From: Enterovirga sp.
GTDB taxonomy: Bacteria; Pseudomonadota; Alphaproteobacteria; Rhizobiales; Beijerinckiaceae
Length of the DNA stretch: 6,353 bases
Assembly (NCBI GenBank): GCA_028290385.1
Contig: JAQGJZ010000395.1
Coordinates: forward strand, 1 to 6,353
Reading direction: 5' to 3'
The notes under the pieces are model-generated. The model did no database searches. It was given only the letters and a program-made list of their open reading frames with translations, and had not been told where the DNA came from. Below are positions 6,033-6,353 of this stretch, piece after piece; within the stretch, counting starts at the first letter, position 1; every line of letters starts with the position of its first letter. The position numbers and the translations under genes were made by a program.

Positions 6033-6353
6033 ATGTTGCGTCTCCGTGCTCCCGCCGCTAAGCGCGGCTCTCTCCGGGCCGTCGCCCTGACGACCGCCGC
6101 GGCCGTTCCGATCCTCTTCGCCGCCGCGGCTGGACTTGGGATCCTGTCCCTTCCGAGTGGCCAGCGCGACGTCGAGGTCACGGGCAGCCTCTCGCCGGCG
6201 CCGCTGCGGATCGACCCGACCCTCCTCGCACCCGTGCCGATGATGGGAAAAACCGCCGCGGCCGGCTGGTCGGGCGTGCCCGTCACGCCCGGAACGCTGC
6301 GCATGCCGGCTGGGGCCGTCGCCGCAAGCACGCCCGCCGCGCCCCACCAGGCC
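6033..6353 (+). CDS. Unrecognised membrane-anchored or exported protein, N-terminal part
   Basis: The frame is open from ATG 6033 to the window edge, with 107 codons and no stop. ATG 6033 is the first start codon after the in-frame stop at 5916. The ribosome binding site is weak (AGG at 6021-6023, 9 nt upstream). The N-terminus has a basic stretch (R3, R5, K10, R11, R15) followed by an Ala/Leu-rich hydrophobic segment at about residues 16-40, which would act as a signal anchor or signal peptide. The visible rest (about 42-107) is Pro/Ala/Gly-rich with few charges, suggesting a periplasmic linker before a domain outside the window. I recognise no family. The base pattern (GC-rich third positions, in contrast to the preceding gap) supports real coding. 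The reverse-strand open frames here have the Arg/Gly-rich composition of shadows. Confidence 0.65.
   Translation, partial: MLRLRAPAAKRGSLRAVALTTAAAVPILFAAAAGLGILSLPSGQRDVEVTGSLSPAPLRIDPTLLAPVPMMGKTAAAGWSGVPVTPGTLRMPAGAVAASTPAAPHQA

Noticed and set aside
5902..6090. 62-codon + strand frame with a GTG start
   Set aside because: It has no Shine-Dalgarno sequence, its composition is Arg/Pro/Ser-rich, and it overlaps the start of the better-supported 6033 gene.
5891..6347. Two 146-codon open frames on the - strand at the right end
   Set aside because: Both are Arg/Gly-rich and overlap each other in different frames. The + strand frame from 6033 has a coherent basic-plus-hydrophobic N-terminus and is preferred.

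Overview
The window is uniformly GC-rich, and all genes lie on the + strand. The codon pattern and protein types suggest a high-GC alphaproteobacterium. Methylobacterium or Methylorubrum (Hyphomicrobiales/Rhizobiales) is my best guess, from remembered protein families rather than any search. There are no tRNAs, rRNAs, CRISPR arrays, insertion sequences or phage genes. It looks like ordinary chromosome.

Layout: (1) 1-743 is the C-terminal half of a DHA2-type (14-TM) MFS drug/efflux transporter, cut by the window edge. (2) 787-3060 is a tightly packed three-gene run: a small Cys-cluster (CxxCxxCC, YkgJ-like) protein, a HAD-superfamily phosphatase, and a His-rich cation diffusion facilitator (CDF) zinc exporter. 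The stop/start junctions overlap, so these genes are probably cotranscribed and translationally coupled. (3) 3158-4051 is an MsrQ/YedZ-type membrane haem protein with a long C-terminal extension and no MsrP partner in view. (4) 4154-5785 is a fatty-acyl-CoA synthetase of the AlkK/DmdB-like group, followed by a GC-rich hairpin. (5) 5786-6032 is a non-coding gap. (6) From 6033 to the right edge an unrecognised, probably membrane-anchored protein begins and runs off the window.

The most notable point is the HAD gene. Its catalytic DKDGT motif lies upstream of the first ATG in its frame, and no ATG, GTG or TTG exists between the preceding in-frame stop and that motif. The best explanation is a CTG start at 1317. 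It overlaps the upstream TGA as CTGA and has an AAAAGG Shine-Dalgarno sequence 7 nt upstream. A sequencing error or a frameshift fusion are the alternatives.

Functionally the genes cover efflux (MFS), metal handling (Cys-cluster protein, CDF), periplasmic methionine-sulfoxide repair or quinone-linked electron transfer (MsrQ) and acyl-CoA activation. I see no convincing new multi-gene system. The Cys-cluster/HAD/CDF operon is the most plausible functional unit.
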